Shown here: in pieces, positions 25,727-34,667 of the stretch
Layout of the letters: every line of letters begins with the position of its first letter
How positions within the stretch are numbered: position 1 is the stretch's first letter
From: Acinetobacter calcoaceticus
Lineage (GTDB): Bacteria; Pseudomonadota; Gammaproteobacteria; Pseudomonadales; Moraxellaceae
Assembly (NCBI RefSeq): GCF_004345325.1
Contig: NZ_SLVJ01000029.1
Location: forward strand, 1 to 48,910
DNA: 48,910 nucleotides
Direction of reading: 5' to 3'
Made by a program: the position numbers and the translations under genes
Notes under the pieces: model-generated
The model's database searches: none
Told to the model about the DNA's origin: nothing
The model's input: the letters and a program-made list of their open reading frames with translations, nothing else

Positions 25727-27406
25727 ATGAGTAATTCAACCACATCAACCAAATATCGTGATATCGAAATTCGTGCCCCACGTGGTACTCAGCTCAATGC
25801 TAAAAGCTGGTTAACTGAAGCACCATTACGGATGCTGATGAATAACCTTGATCCAGATGTGGCCGAAAACCCAAAAGAATTGGTGGTGTATGGCGGTATT
25901 GGCCGTGCTGCACGTAATTGGGAATGCTTTGATAAAATCGTTGAATCACTGAAACAACTTGAAGATAACGAAACCTTGTTGGTGCAATCGGGTAAACCGG
26001 TGGGGATCTTCCGTACCCATAAAGACGCACCACGCGTATTGATCGCCAACTCCAATATCGTGCCGCATTGGGCCAATTGGGAACATTTTAATGAGCTCGA
26101 TGCCAAAGGCTTGGCCATGTATGGTCAGATGACAGCGGGTTCATGGATCTATATTGGTAGCCAAGGCATTGTACAAGGGACTTTTGAGACCTTTGTTGAA
26201 GCCGGTCGTCAGCATTATAACGGTGTAACTGCTGGTCGTTGGGTCTTGACCGCAGGACTTGGTGGCATGGGCGGAGCACAACCATTGGCTGCAACATTGG
26301 CTGGATTGTGTTCTTTGAACATCGAATGCCAACAAAGCAGTATTGATTTCCGCCTACGCACACGTTATGTCGATGAACAAGCTGCAGATATTGATGATGC
26401 TTTGGCGCGTATTGAAAAATACACCAAAGAAGGTAAAGCAGTATCGATTGCACTCTGTGGTAATGCGGCTGAAATCCTCCCAGAATTGGTACGCCGTGGG
26501 GTACGTCCAGATATGGTTACGGATCAAACCAGTGCGCATGACCCATTGAATGGTTATCTGCCTGCAGGATGGACATGGGATGAATATCGTGCCAAAGCCA
26601 AAACTGAGCCAGCAGAAGTCGTGAAAGCGGCGAAACAATCGATGGCGGTACATGTACAAGCGATGTTGGATTTTCAAGCTCAAGGGATTCCAACCTTTGA
26701 CTATGGCAACAACATTCGTCAAATGGCGCAGGATGAAGGGATCAGCAATGCATTTGACTTCCCAGGTTTTGTTCCAGCTTATGTACGTCCATTGTTCTGC
26801 CGTGGTATCGGTCCATTCCGTTGGGTAGCGTTGTCTGGTGATCCAGAAGATATTTATCGTACTGATGAAAAAGTCAAACAACTGATTCCAGATGATGCGC
26901 ATTTACATCATTGGTTGGATATGGCCAAAGAACGCATCAGCTTCCAAGGTCTACCTGCTCGTATTTGTTGGGTCGGTCTAGGGCAACGTGCCAAATTGGG
27001 TCTGGCTTTTAATGAAATGGTTCGCCAAGGGGAACTTAAAGCACCGATCGTAATTGGTCGTGACCACCTTGACTCAGGTTCGGTGGCAAGTCCAAACCGT
27101 GAAACTGAAGCAATGCAAGATGGTTCGGATACTGTGTCAGATTGGCCATTGTTGAATGCCTTGTTGAACACGGCTAGTGGTGCAACATGGGTATCTTTAC
27201 ACCATGGTGGCGGTGTGGGCATGGGCTTCTCACAACACTCAGGTGTGGTGATCGTCTGTGATGGTAGCGCCGAGGCGGATGAACGTATTATGCGTGTTCT
27301 GACCAACGATCCAGGTACTGGTGTGATGCGCCATGCCGATGCAGGTTATCAAATCGCAATTGACTGTGCCAAAGAGCAAAACATGAACTTGCCAATGCTG
27401 CCTTAA
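25727..27406 (+). CDS. hutU: Urocanate hydratase
   Basis: A 559-residue NAD-dependent enzyme of histidine breakdown, adding water to urocanate to form imidazolone propionate in the cytoplasm. Full family length, with the characteristic [27 protein letters not shown] (about 175-186, NAD binding) and [15 protein letters not shown] segments. GGAG lies before the ATG. It is the first gene of a hutU-hutI-hutG series. The neighbouring hutH usually found between U and I is absent: only 127 bases separate them. Confidence 0.97.
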   Translation: MSNSTTSTKYRDIEIRAPRGTQLNAKSWLTEAPLRMLMNNLDPDVAENPKELVVYGGIGRAARNWECFDKIVESLKQLEDNETLLVQSGKPVGIFRTHKDAPRVLIANSNIVPHWANWEHFNELDAKGLAMYGQMTAGSWIYIGSQGIVQGTFETFVEAGRQHYNGVTAGRWVLTAGLGGMGGAQPLAATLAGLCSLNIECQQSSIDFRLRTRYVDEQAADIDDALARIEKYTKEGKAVSIALCGNAAEILPELVRRGVRPDMVTDQTSAHDPLNGYLPAGWTWDEYRAKAKTEPAEVVKAAKQSMAVHVQAMLDFQAQGIPTFDYGNNIRQMAQDEGISNAFDFPGFVPAYVRPLFCRGIGPFRWVALSGDPEDIYRTDEKVKQLIPDDAHLHHWLDMAKERISFQGLPARICWVGLGQRAKLGLAFNEMVRQGELKAPIVIGRDHLDSGSVASPNRETEAMQDGSDTVSDWPLLNALLNTASGATWVSLHHGGGVGMGFSQHSGVVIVCDGSAEADERIMRVLTNDPGTGVMRHADAGYQIAIDCAKEQNMNLPMLP

Positions 27407-27453
27407 GCCGCATTTGAATCGTGCGACATACCGCGATAACAATTTCAGTTGAA

Positions 27454-27487
27454 TTCAAGATGATTGGCCACGGCGAATCATCTTGAA
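27454..27487. terminator. Strong hairpin between hutU and hutI
   Basis: TTCAAGATGATT / AATCATCTTGAA, perfect 12-base arms with a 10-base loop, no T tract. It could be an mRNA-processing or attenuating hairpin, or a scar where hutH and a transporter were lost. Confidence 0.5.
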
Positions 27488-27533
27488 GTTGTGTCTGGGA
27501 ACATAATCTGATGAGCGCAATAAGGAGCAGAAG

Positions 27534-28787
27534 ATGGAAAGGAACAAAGAGATGAAAACCATATGGCACCATTGTCACATCAGTACGATGCGTGATGGCC
27601 AGTATAGCAACATTGAAAATGCCGCCATTGTCACCAGTAATGGCAAGATCGATTGGATTGGTCCTGCAGCAGAATTACGTGCCTTTTCTGACAAAGATCA
27701 GGATATGGAAGCAGCGACACCCTCAGATACCAAAATTGTTGATTTACAAGGGGCTTGGGTGACACCTGGCTTGATTGATTGTCATACCCATAGTGTGTTT
27801 GGTGGCAATCGCAGTGTTGAGTTTGAACAACGCTTAAATGGTGTCAGTTATGCCGAGATTGCCGCACAAGGCGGTGGAATCGCCAGCAGTGTGCGCGCTA
27901 CCCGTGAAGCGACTGAAGAACAATTACAAGAACTGGCGATTAAACGGATTCGTAGTCTACTCAAAGATGGCGTGACGACCTTAGAGATCAAATCGGGCTA
28001 TGGGCTTGATCTGGTCAATGAACGTAAGATGCTGCGGGTGATTCGTCAAATTGCAGAGATTTTACCTGTCACGATACGCAGTACGTGTTTAGCAGCGCAT
28101 GCCTTACCGCCTGAATATGCCAATGACAGCGATGGCTATATCGATTTGGTCTGTCAGCAGATCTTGCCTAAACTGCATGCCGAAGGTTTGGTTGACGCCG
28201 TGGATGCATTTTGTGAGCATTTGGCTTTTAGTCCTGCACAAGTGGAACGGGTGTTTAAAGTTGCCCAGGCACTGAATATTCCTGTGAAAATCCATGCGGA
28301 ACAATTATCCGCGCTCCATGGTTCGACTTTGGCTGCGCAATATCAAGCACTTTCAGCAGATCATCTGGAATACCTCACGGACAGCGATGCAGCAGCCATG
28401 GCCGCAGCGGGTACAGTAGCGGTGTTATTGCCAGGGGCATTTTACTTCCTGAGAGAAACCAAATATCCCGATATCGCAGCTTTACTCAAACATCAGGTGC
28501 CGATTGCACTGTCGAGTGATCTCAATCCAGGCACTTCGCCAGTATTGTCATTAAGACTGATGATGAACATGGGCAGTACCTTATTTAAACTCACCCCAGA
28601 ACAGACTTTAGCGGGTGTCACCATTCATGCGGCACAGGCCCTTGGCCTCCAAGCCAGTCATGGCAGTTTGGAAGTTGGCAAAGCCGCTGATTTCATTGCA
28701 TGGGATATTGAGCATCCCTCAGAAATCACCTATTGGCTGGGTGGTGATATCGATAAACGTGTGATCTATCAAGGCTTTGAACGTTAA
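27534..28787 (+). CDS. hutI: Imidazolonepropionase
   Basis: A 417-residue metal-dependent amidohydrolase that opens imidazolone propionate to formiminoglutamate. Metal ligands His84 and His86 are in [10 protein letters not shown]; further family motifs are [29 protein letters not shown] and [16 protein letters not shown] lies six bases before the first ATG; another ATG seven codons in also has a fair ribosome site, so the exact start is not settled. Confidence 0.95.
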   Translation: MERNKEMKTIWHHCHISTMRDGQYSNIENAAIVTSNGKIDWIGPAAELRAFSDKDQDMEAATPSDTKIVDLQGAWVTPGLIDCHTHSVFGGNRSVEFEQRLNGVSYAEIAAQGGGIASSVRATREATEEQLQELAIKRIRSLLKDGVTTLEIKSGYGLDLVNERKMLRVIRQIAEILPVTIRSTCLAAHALPPEYANDSDGYIDLVCQQILPKLHAEGLVDAVDAFCEHLAFSPAQVERVFKVAQALNIPVKIHAEQLSALHGSTLAAQYQALSADHLEYLTDSDAAAMAAAGTVAVLLPGAFYFLRETKYPDIAALLKHQVPIALSSDLNPGTSPVLSLRLMMNMGSTLFKLTPEQTLAGVTIHAAQALGLQASHGSLEVGKAADFIAWDIEHPSEITYWLGGDIDKRVIYQGFER

Positions 28788-28805
28788 TTTAAGCGACATA
28801 CACTT

Positions 28806-28829
28806 GATCTGATCTGATCTGATCTGATC
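28806..28829 (+). repeat. Short tandem repeat of GATCT
   Basis: Four GATCT units plus GATC lie in the hutI-hutG spacer, bracketed by ACTTG and CAAGT. It is a slippage-prone run with five GATC sites in 24 bases. Confidence 0.8.
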
Positions 28830-28875
28830 GCAAGTCGCAATAAGACAGCGCACCATCAAATATAAGGACGATAAG

Positions 28876-29802
28876 ATGCAAGATAATTTTCAATGGACTG
28901 GACGGGATGATGGGCAAGATCCATCCTATTTACGCTTTCATCAACTGATGAATCAAGCGAAGCAGCACAACGAAGCGGGGTATGCGCTGATTGGCTTTTG
29001 CTCAGATGAAGGGGTGAAGCGTAATCATGGTCGGATCGGCGCAGCCAAAGCTCCAGACTTGATTCGTAAGCAACTGGCCAACTTACCTGTACATCACTAT
29101 GTCGCTGTGCAGGATATGGGAAATGTCTATTGTGCGGATAGCGAGTTGGAGCAAGCTCAAGCCCGATTGGCGGATCAAGTGGCACACAGCTTGGCACAGG
29201 GCCATCGACCAATCGTGCTTGGTGGTGGACATGAAGTGGCATTTGGTAGTTTTAGTGGCATTTTCCAGTATATGCAGCAACAGCATCCACAGCAGCGTAT
29301 TGGTATTATTAACTTTGATGCGCACTTTGACTTACGTCAGCACGATGTTGCAACTTCAGGTACGCCATTTTTACAGGCCGCAAACTTGAGTCAGGCACAT
29401 GGCAAAGACTTTCACTATATGTGTTTGGGCGTGGCAAGACATGCCAATACGCGGCACTTGTTTGAAACTGCGGATCAATTGAACTGTCATTATGTCTTTG
29501 ATTATGAGATTCACGCAGCATCATTAAACAAAGTCACGCAACATCTTGATCAATTCATCGCACAGGTCGATGTGCTCTATGTCACGGTGGATCTGGATGT
29601 GTTTTCTGCCAGTATTGCCCCTGGGGTCAGTGCGCCAGCGGTCAGAGGGATTGACGTTGCTTGCTTTGATACGCTGTTCCAACATATTAAGCACACAGAT
29701 AAAATCCGCGTGCTCGATATCGCTGAATGCAATCCGATCTATGATATTGATCAGCACACGGCGAAATTGGCAGCGTATATTGCCTATAACTATATGTTCT
29801 AA
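28876..29802 (+). CDS. hutG: Formimidoylglutamase
   Basis: A 308-residue enzyme of the ureohydrolase (arginase) family that hydrolyses formiminoglutamate to glutamate and formamide, the last step of this pathway branch. Two-manganese ligands are visible: His119 in GGGHE, Asp148, His150 and Asp152 in FDAHFD, and the Asp pair in TVDLDVFSAS. AAGGAC precedes the ATG. It is the last gene of the hut run in this window. Confidence 0.95.
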   Translation: MQDNFQWTGRDDGQDPSYLRFHQLMNQAKQHNEAGYALIGFCSDEGVKRNHGRIGAAKAPDLIRKQLANLPVHHYVAVQDMGNVYCADSELEQAQARLADQVAHSLAQGHRPIVLGGGHEVAFGSFSGIFQYMQQQHPQQRIGIINFDAHFDLRQHDVATSGTPFLQAANLSQAHGKDFHYMCLGVARHANTRHLFETADQLNCHYVFDYEIHAASLNKVTQHLDQFIAQVDVLYVTVDLDVFSASIAPGVSAPAVRGIDVACFDTLFQHIKHTDKIRVLDIAECNPIYDIDQHTAKLAAYIAYNYMF

Positions 29803-30008
29803 ATGTTCTAAGCTAAATAGGATGCGTTTTAAGGGCTATAGCTGTCTAGCGCTATGGCTTCGCGTGCCGATTTCAAGGGGAGCGTGAAAGGGTAAGTTGA
29901 TTTTGATACATAATCAAGATCTGGGCTTAAAATGGCCGTTGCTTTAACTGGATGGTTATTTCTCCAAGCGCTGCCAATTTTGCTCAAGCCGATTTTTTAT
30001 CATCGCTT
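29803..30008. other. Spacer after hutG
   Basis: No convincing gene. A 32-codon hydrophobic frame starting at an ATG near 29931 (LTGWLFLQALPILL) may be chance. The palindromic repeat copy 2 begins just after. Confidence 0.3.
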
Positions 30009-30200
30009 TTTTCAAAGGCTTTCAGCCTGAATCCATCCCCTTGCGCAGCAGTGCTGCTTACCTTTTAAAAAAGGAAGGAGCGTTGCGTATCAGATTAGAT
30101 ATTGATTTAAAAGGATTTTCCCCTCTTTGACAAAGATGAGCAGCACTGCTGCGCAAGAGGGGAGATTTGCGGTATAAAAAATCAGACCTGCACATGGTTT
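30009..30200. repeat. Dispersed palindromic repeat, copy 2
   Basis: Contains an 18-base perfect inverted repeat, TTGCGCAGCAGTGCTGCT (30041-30058) against 30139-30156, and CCCCTCTTTG. The shared tail is GAGGGGAGATTTGCGGTATA and ACATGGTTTT. It aligns with copies at 22.9 and 37.8 kb and directly abuts, or slightly overlaps, the 3' end of the Rhs fragment that follows. Confidence 0.7.
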
Positions 30201-30795
30201 TGATGCTGATTTTTACCGGCATTGTATTCATAACTGCGCGTTTGCGCATTTTGATCCACGGCCGTAATCAAGTTGCCTTGAGTATCATAGTCATAGTGTG
30301 CCAAGGGTTCGGGTTCTTCATCCACAAATACCGCGATCAACTTCATTTGCGGGTTATAAGCGAATTTTACCGTCTGTGCCGTACGCTTTAATTTAAAATC
30401 AACCGATTGTAAAAATGCATGGCCACTGGCAATGAGATAATTTAAAACCACCAGCTCATCTGTTTTACTGTTTTGTTCTAGCACCAATTGATAACTTAGG
30501 CCTTGGTCAAAGCTCTGAAAATGAAAATACCACGCACTGCCAAAATTGACGATCAGGTTGCTGTTTTCAAGTACATTAATGCTGATACCTTCATAAGGCA
30601 CATCATAGGCTTCAGTTAAAATACTGTTGGGTAGTCGATGTTTACGCCCTTTGCCATCCATCAAGATAAAACCAGTTTCAGATTGAATGATCTGCGTGGA
30701 AAATGGCGTCATCCAACGTGCACCCATCGTACTGTCATCTTATTCAGCCAGTTGCGAGCTATACAGCCGACTAAAAGCAAAAGTGACCAATACAA
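30182..30795 (-). pseudogene. Rhs N-terminal-region fragment
   Basis: On the minus strand. Translated from about 30795, it reads TFAFSRLYSSQLAE, an in-frame TAA, then GARWMTPFSTQIIQ and GFILMDGKGRKHRLP, ending with a first Rhs repeat (YDYDTQGNLITAVDQNAQTR). This is the conserved start of the Rhs repeat region (DUF6531-like), before the core that is partly preserved at 16-22 kb on the other strand. Both ends are cut; the 3' end merges into the palindromic repeat. A 181-codon frame starts at 30727, but it is a remnant. Confidence 0.85.
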
Positions 30796-30820
30796 ATCAA
30801 TTAAATAATAAACTATTTAT

Positions 30821-31270
30821 TTAATTTATATAAAGAAAAAAATAAATTAAAATACCACCACAACACACAGTATTAAATAAATCAAATGAAAAGTTAATTT
30901 TAATCCAATTAGCATGTTTTTTTTTGAAAATAGTTAAATTTTCTGCATAGGCATTAGGAAAAAACTTAAATGGCTTATTCAGTAAATCATCCCTTGAGGG
31001 GAATAATGTTTTATTACTAATGAAATCTAAAAAAATATTAGTGTAATAAGCCATTATAAATATAACACCCAAAGTTGTTGCTATATTATCTTTCAAAGCA
31101 CCAGTATTTCCAAAAAAAAACAAAGAAAAAGACTCTATATTACGTCTTATATAAATTTTATTAAAATATAGCTTTATAAAAACCATAAGAGCATTAAAAG
31201 GTATGAGAAATAAAATAAAAATATCTAATGAATTATTAGTAACAATTACTTTTGAAAAAAACCATTCCAC
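30821..31270 (-). CDS. Presumed membrane immunity protein
   Basis: A 149-residue integral membrane protein with about three or four hydrophobic segments (IFILFLIPFNALMVFI; IATTLGVIFIMAYYTNIFL; a C-terminal GGILIYFFLYI). Its GTG start overlaps the TAG of the preceding glycine-rich toxin-like frame. Membrane immunity proteins commonly pair with membrane-damaging toxins, which suits the neighbour. Very AT-rich. Family not recognised. Confidence 0.55.
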   Translation of the reverse strand: MEWFFSKVIVTNNSLDIFILFLIPFNALMVFIKLYFNKIYIRRNIESFSLFFFGNTGALKDNIATTLGVIFIMAYYTNIFLDFISNKTLFPSRDDLLNKPFKFFPNAYAENLTIFKKKHANWIKINFSFDLFNTVCCGGILIYFFLYIN

Positions 31271-31521
31271 TAGTCATACACCTCTGTAATTTCTTTGCCG
31301 ACTTTAGTTCCTAAATAACTTCCAAGTAATCCTCCCGCCACTCCTCCTGCAACACCACCAAAAATACCAATTAAAATTAGTCCTGTTCCACCTGTGGCTA
31401 CACCAAAAAAAAGGGCAAGACCAACTGCTGCAGGTCCTCCATACGTCCCACCAATTATGCCGAACCCAACACTAGATCCCACATTTAAAACTTCAACCAC
31501 AGCAACCTTTGCCCCATACAC
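31270..31521 (-). CDS. Glycine-zipper toxin C-terminal domain, truncated
   Basis: An 83-residue frame of two hydrophobic glycine-rich segments (GFGIIGGTYGGPAAVGLALFF and GIFGGVAGGVAGGLLGSYLG), ending KVGKEITEVYD. Glycine-zipper hairpins of this kind occur at the ends of membrane-inserting polymorphic toxins. The frame extends back only to a stop near 31550, where repeat-like sequence begins, so the upstream part is missing. The GTG start is not supported by a ribosome site. It pairs with the membrane protein downstream through a TAGTG overlap. Confidence 0.5.
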   Translation of the reverse strand: MYGAKVAVVEVLNVGSSVGFGIIGGTYGGPAAVGLALFFGVATGGTGLILIGIFGGVAGGVAGGLLGSYLGTKVGKEITEVYD

Positions 31522-31539
31522 CTTAAAAAGCTTAACTGA

Positions 31540-31650
31540 CTGGCATCAGGGTTGGGGGGGATTTAAAAAAATTAGATTTTATTATGGTTTCTTGCTTAAT
31601 TGACTAGTCTTGATGTTGGGATGGATTCAAGCTTATAGCCTTTCACCACC
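31540..31650. repeat. Partial copy of the dispersed repeat
   Basis: Contains GGTTGGGGGGGATTT and, further on, GGGATGGATTCAAGC followed by TAGCCTTT. Both resemble parts of the dispersed palindromic repeats at 22.9, 30.1 and 37.8 kb. It lies at the truncated 5' end of the toxin frame and just downstream of hutC. Confidence 0.45.
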
Positions 31651-31674
31651 ACCCACCTTGAAAACGCTACAAAA

Positions 31675-32427
31675 TCAAGAAGCAAATTTGCCTTCGAGTT
31701 GATAGCGGCTACCGGGGTAGATTAAACGAGCGCTAGAGATGACGTTGGTTTTCGACCAAGTACGGCGTTGTATGAACAGACAAGGCTCAGTCTTGGTGAT
31801 TTTCAACCATTTACATTCTTGCACTGAGGCGAGGATGGCTTTAACGGTGTGTTCACCCTCTGTCATCGGTGCGATCGACATAAGATAAGCATTTGGGGTA
31901 AGAGTACTAAAATCTTGCTTTAAGTAATCAGGGATCACAGCGGCATTAACCAGACGTTCTTCAATCTGTACCGGGATATCATTTTCAAAATGCACAATGA
32001 TCGAGTGAAATAAGGATTGGCCTTCACGGATCTGCATGACCAAGGCTTGATTGGCATCGGCTTGGATCGCTTCAAGCACCATAACTTGCGCCTTGTGCTC
32101 ATGGTTACGGGCTTGGATCTCATCGGCAATATTATTAATTTCAAATAGCGCCGTGTGACGCTTTTCTTCAGCAACAAATGAACCAATGCCTTGTACTCGA
32201 ACCAGTATCCCTTCAGCAGTCAACTCACGTAGCGCACGGTTAATGGTCATACGACTACAACCAAGCATCTTCACCAATTCACTTTCTGAGGGAATTTTAG
32301 TATTGACCGTCCAGGTACCATCGGTGATTTTATTGGTAATTAATGATTTGACCTGCATGTAAATCGGCGTTGGGCTATTTTCATCAAAAGATAAGCTGTC
32401 TTTGGCATTGTTTTTTAAGTTAGACAT
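31675..32427 (-). CDS. hutC: Histidine utilisation repressor
   Basis: A 250-residue GntR-family regulator of the HutC subfamily. The N-terminal winged helix (IPSESELVKMLGCSRMTINRALREL, then GILVRVQGIGSFVA, about 40-85) is followed by a UTRA effector domain, which in this subfamily binds urocanate. An operator-like palindrome upstream of its own start matches one before hutU, suggesting control of hutUIG and itself. It is separated from hutG by about 1.9 kb of Rhs and toxin remnants. Confidence 0.92.
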   Translation of the reverse strand: MSNLKNNAKDSLSFDENSPTPIYMQVKSLITNKITDGTWTVNTKIPSESELVKMLGCSRMTINRALRELTAEGILVRVQGIGSFVAEEKRHTALFEINNIADEIQARNHEHKAQVMVLEAIQADANQALVMQIREGQSLFHSIIVHFENDIPVQIEERLVNAAVIPDYLKQDFSTLTPNAYLMSIAPMTEGEHTVKAILASVQECKWLKITKTEPCLFIQRRTWSKTNVISSARLIYPGSRYQLEGKFAS

Positions 32428-32485
32428 TCAGATTCCAAATTATTGATGTTCAAGGTTGAGGCATATCTTAATCATTCTAAAAAGG

Positions 32486-32497
32486 CTTGTATATACA
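32486..32497. promoter_or_regulatory. HutC operator-like site upstream of hutC
   Basis: CTTGTATATACA, containing the same TGTATATACA palindrome as the hutU upstream region, 59 bases before the hutC start. It suggests autoregulation. Confidence 0.6.
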
Positions 32498-32613
32498 CCT
32501 CTACTCTAATACCGTGTTAAAGTGGCAAACTTATTGCCAATCAGGGCTATACGTGTCTGGTTTATTATTTTTTCGATTAAATCTAAGCGAATAAATCCAA
32601 TGGGGAGAATATA

Positions 32614-33450
32614 TTGAGCATTAAAATAACCAGACGGTTTAAGGATAAAAAGGGCTATCTCCTTACTGGGTTCATGCTATTACTTGCCAATAGCGCCGTG
32701 GCTGACAGTAATCAGCAGCTAGATTATTGTGAAACGCATTTTTGCGAATTAATCGTTGATGAACAGGCACAGCGCCTTGAGCAAGCCCAAGCCTTCGATC
32801 TTGGTCTGGATGTTGAACAGGATAAAGCCAAAGCGCTGCAGATGTATCAGCAACTGGCAGAACAGGGAAATGTCGAAGCACAATGGGAACTGGGCTATAA
32901 ATATGTAGCCGATCCAGACACCAAACAAGATTTTGATCGTGCTGTACTTTACTTGGGCAAAGCCGCTGAACAGAATCATGTTAAAGCCCAGCATCTATTG
33001 GGATCGATTTATTTTAATCCAGGCTTTTCAGGCTACGATCCCCAAAAAGGTATTCATTGGCTGACCCGAGCAGCAGAACAAGATTTTCGGGTTGCCCAAG
33101 AGGAACTCGGCCGTGTGTATGAATTGGGCGTAGGCACCGCAGTGGATTATGCCAAGGCGCGACATTGGTATATTAAAGCCACGAATAATGGTAATCGCTT
33201 GGCCAGCTATTATTTGGCATTGATGTATACCAATGGCAAAGGAATGCCCGCAGACCATGACAAGGCCTCTGAACTACTCGAATATTTAAATGATCGTGCT
33301 GTGCCTGAAGTGAGTCTGGATATTGCGCAGAATTATCATTATGCAAAAAATGATTTCCCACTCAATCTCACGCAAGCCAAAAGATGGTACAGACTTGCAG
33401 CCAAGCAAGGCAGTCTAGAAGCGCAAGCGATATTAGAAGTGTGGTCTTAA
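32614..33450 (+). CDS. Secreted Sel1-repeat protein
   Basis: A 278-residue protein with a basic N terminus and signal peptide (hydrophobic core YLLTGFMLLLANSAVA) and four to six Sel1-like repeats. Examples are AEQGNVEAQWELGYKYV, AEQNHVKAQHLLGSIYF, AEQDFRVAQEELGRVYELG and a last QGSLEAQAI. These form a helical solenoid for protein contacts, probably in the periplasm. TTG start with GGGGAG upstream. Partner and role unknown; it sits alone between hutC and the qui genes. Confidence 0.85.
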   Translation: MSIKITRRFKDKKGYLLTGFMLLLANSAVADSNQQLDYCETHFCELIVDEQAQRLEQAQAFDLGLDVEQDKAKALQMYQQLAEQGNVEAQWELGYKYVADPDTKQDFDRAVLYLGKAAEQNHVKAQHLLGSIYFNPGFSGYDPQKGIHWLTRAAEQDFRVAQEELGRVYELGVGTAVDYAKARHWYIKATNNGNRLASYYLALMYTNGKGMPADHDKASELLEYLNDRAVPEVSLDIAQNYHYAKNDFPLNLTQAKRWYRLAAKQGSLEAQAILEVWS

Positions 33451-33469
33451 TCGCCGCAGAACGGTTTTA

Positions 33470-33509
33470 TTGTTCGATCATCGGCATATGAGGGCTGTAG
33501 ATCGAACAA
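33470..33509. promoter_or_regulatory. Candidate operator of the qui operon (PobR/PcaU-like)
   Basis: TTGTTCGATC (33470-33479) and its exact reverse complement GATCGAACAA (33500-33509) are separated by 20 bases, 106 bases before quiB. GTTCGAT-containing ten-base repeats are the recognition elements of IclR-type regulators PcaU and PobR in Acinetobacter, the former controlling quinate genes. No such regulator is encoded in this window. The pair could alternatively act as a hairpin terminator for the upstream gene. Confidence 0.55.
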
Positions 33510-33614
33510 AACCACTTTACTTATGTGGAAGATTTCAATAAAAAGCCCAAGAATGTCTATGCACCACATGTAATGACTCAGGAAAGAGTCGATATATACA
33601 TCAGGACATAGAAC

Positions 33615-34529
33615 ATGGCTTTAAATTTAAATATCTTCGCTTTCAAAACCTCTAACTTGACTTCGCACTTAGCAAAGTTGAAATCTCCCGCATGCGCTGC
33701 ATTATGCTTAGCCGCGACCTTGAGCGTTTCATTGCCTGTATTGGCGGATCAAGCCGTAAATCCTGCGCTAAAGTCGGTATATATGGTGAAGAATGTCAAT
33801 ATTGGTGATCTTCCTGTTAAAACCATTGTACCCATTACGGCTAAAACCCGATTGCAAGCCATTGCCCAAGCGCAAGTCATCGCGCAAAACCCAGATGCCG
33901 ATCTGGCTGAGTTTAGAATAGACCTACTCGATTTTGCAGATGACAATATACGAGTAATGGCCTTGGGGCATGAGTTGAATCGCATACTTGAGCATAAACC
34001 GCTGATCGCAACAATCCGTACCGCCAATGAAGGTGGGCAACTCAAAATTACCGATCAAGCCTATGAGAAAATCTATAGCGCCTATTTACAGCAGCCTTTT
34101 ATGCAATTACTCGATATCGAAATGTATAGAGCGCCAGCAAGCGTGGAGAAATTGACTCAATTGGCACATCAGAATAATGTTTTGGTGATTATGTCCAATC
34201 ACGATTTTAATCAGACCCCGAGCCAAGCCGAAATCGAACAACGCTTATATCAGCAGGATCAAATGGGCGCCGATATATTAAAGATCGCCGTGATGCCCAA
34301 GCGTCAGCAGGATGTATTAACCCTCATGAATGCGACGGCCAATGTCCGTCAAAATAGCAATAAACCATTATTGACCATGTCCATGGGGCAACTTGGAACT
34401 ATCTCTCGGGTGGCAACGGCCAATATCGGTGGCAGTTTAAGTTTTGGCATGATTGGTGAAGCATCAGCGCCCGGACAGATTGATGTCAAACAACTCAAAC
34501 ACATTTTAAATGTGGTTCAACCGAATTAA
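33615..34529 (+). CDS. quiB: Periplasmic type I 3-dehydroquinate dehydratase
   Basis: A 304-residue class I dehydroquinase converting 3-dehydroquinate to 3-dehydroshikimate. Conserved residues are visible: Glu99 and Arg101 in EFRIDLLD, Arg135 in ATIRT, His196 in SNHDF and the Schiff-base Lys223 in DILKIAVMP. Unlike the biosynthetic enzyme it has a long N-terminal signal peptide cut near VLADQ (about 44), so it works in the periplasm as part of quinate catabolism. It is first of three genes in the order quiB-quiC-quiX known from A. baylyi. Confidence 0.9.
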   Translation: MALNLNIFAFKTSNLTSHLAKLKSPACAALCLAATLSVSLPVLADQAVNPALKSVYMVKNVNIGDLPVKTIVPITAKTRLQAIAQAQVIAQNPDADLAEFRIDLLDFADDNIRVMALGHELNRILEHKPLIATIRTANEGGQLKITDQAYEKIYSAYLQQPFMQLLDIEMYRAPASVEKLTQLAHQNNVLVIMSNHDFNQTPSQAEIEQRLYQQDQMGADILKIAVMPKRQQDVLTLMNATANVRQNSNKPLLTMSMGQLGTISRVATANIGGSLSFGMIGEASAPGQIDVKQLKHILNVVQPN

Positions 34530-34547
34530 GTCGACCTGAGCCCTAAT

Positions 34548-34583
34548 CATTTTCAAAAGCATTTTCAAAAACATTTTCGAATC
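34548..34583 (+). repeat. Three tandem 12-base units after quiB
   Basis: CATTTTCAAAAG, CATTTTCAAAAA and CATTTTCGAATC follow each other without gaps 18 bases after the quiB stop. The function is unknown. Confidence 0.6.
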
Positions 34584-34667
34584 CTCATTTTGGGGTCTTA
34601 ATTGGGGGATCTGAATTTAACTTTGGTTTTACTCAATCACTCTCCCTCGTTGTTAAAGGAATAAGCA

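Noticed and set aside
26354..26902. Long minus-strand frame of 182 codons inside hutU
   Set aside because: It is the antisense shadow of a well-conserved gene and has no coding features of its own.
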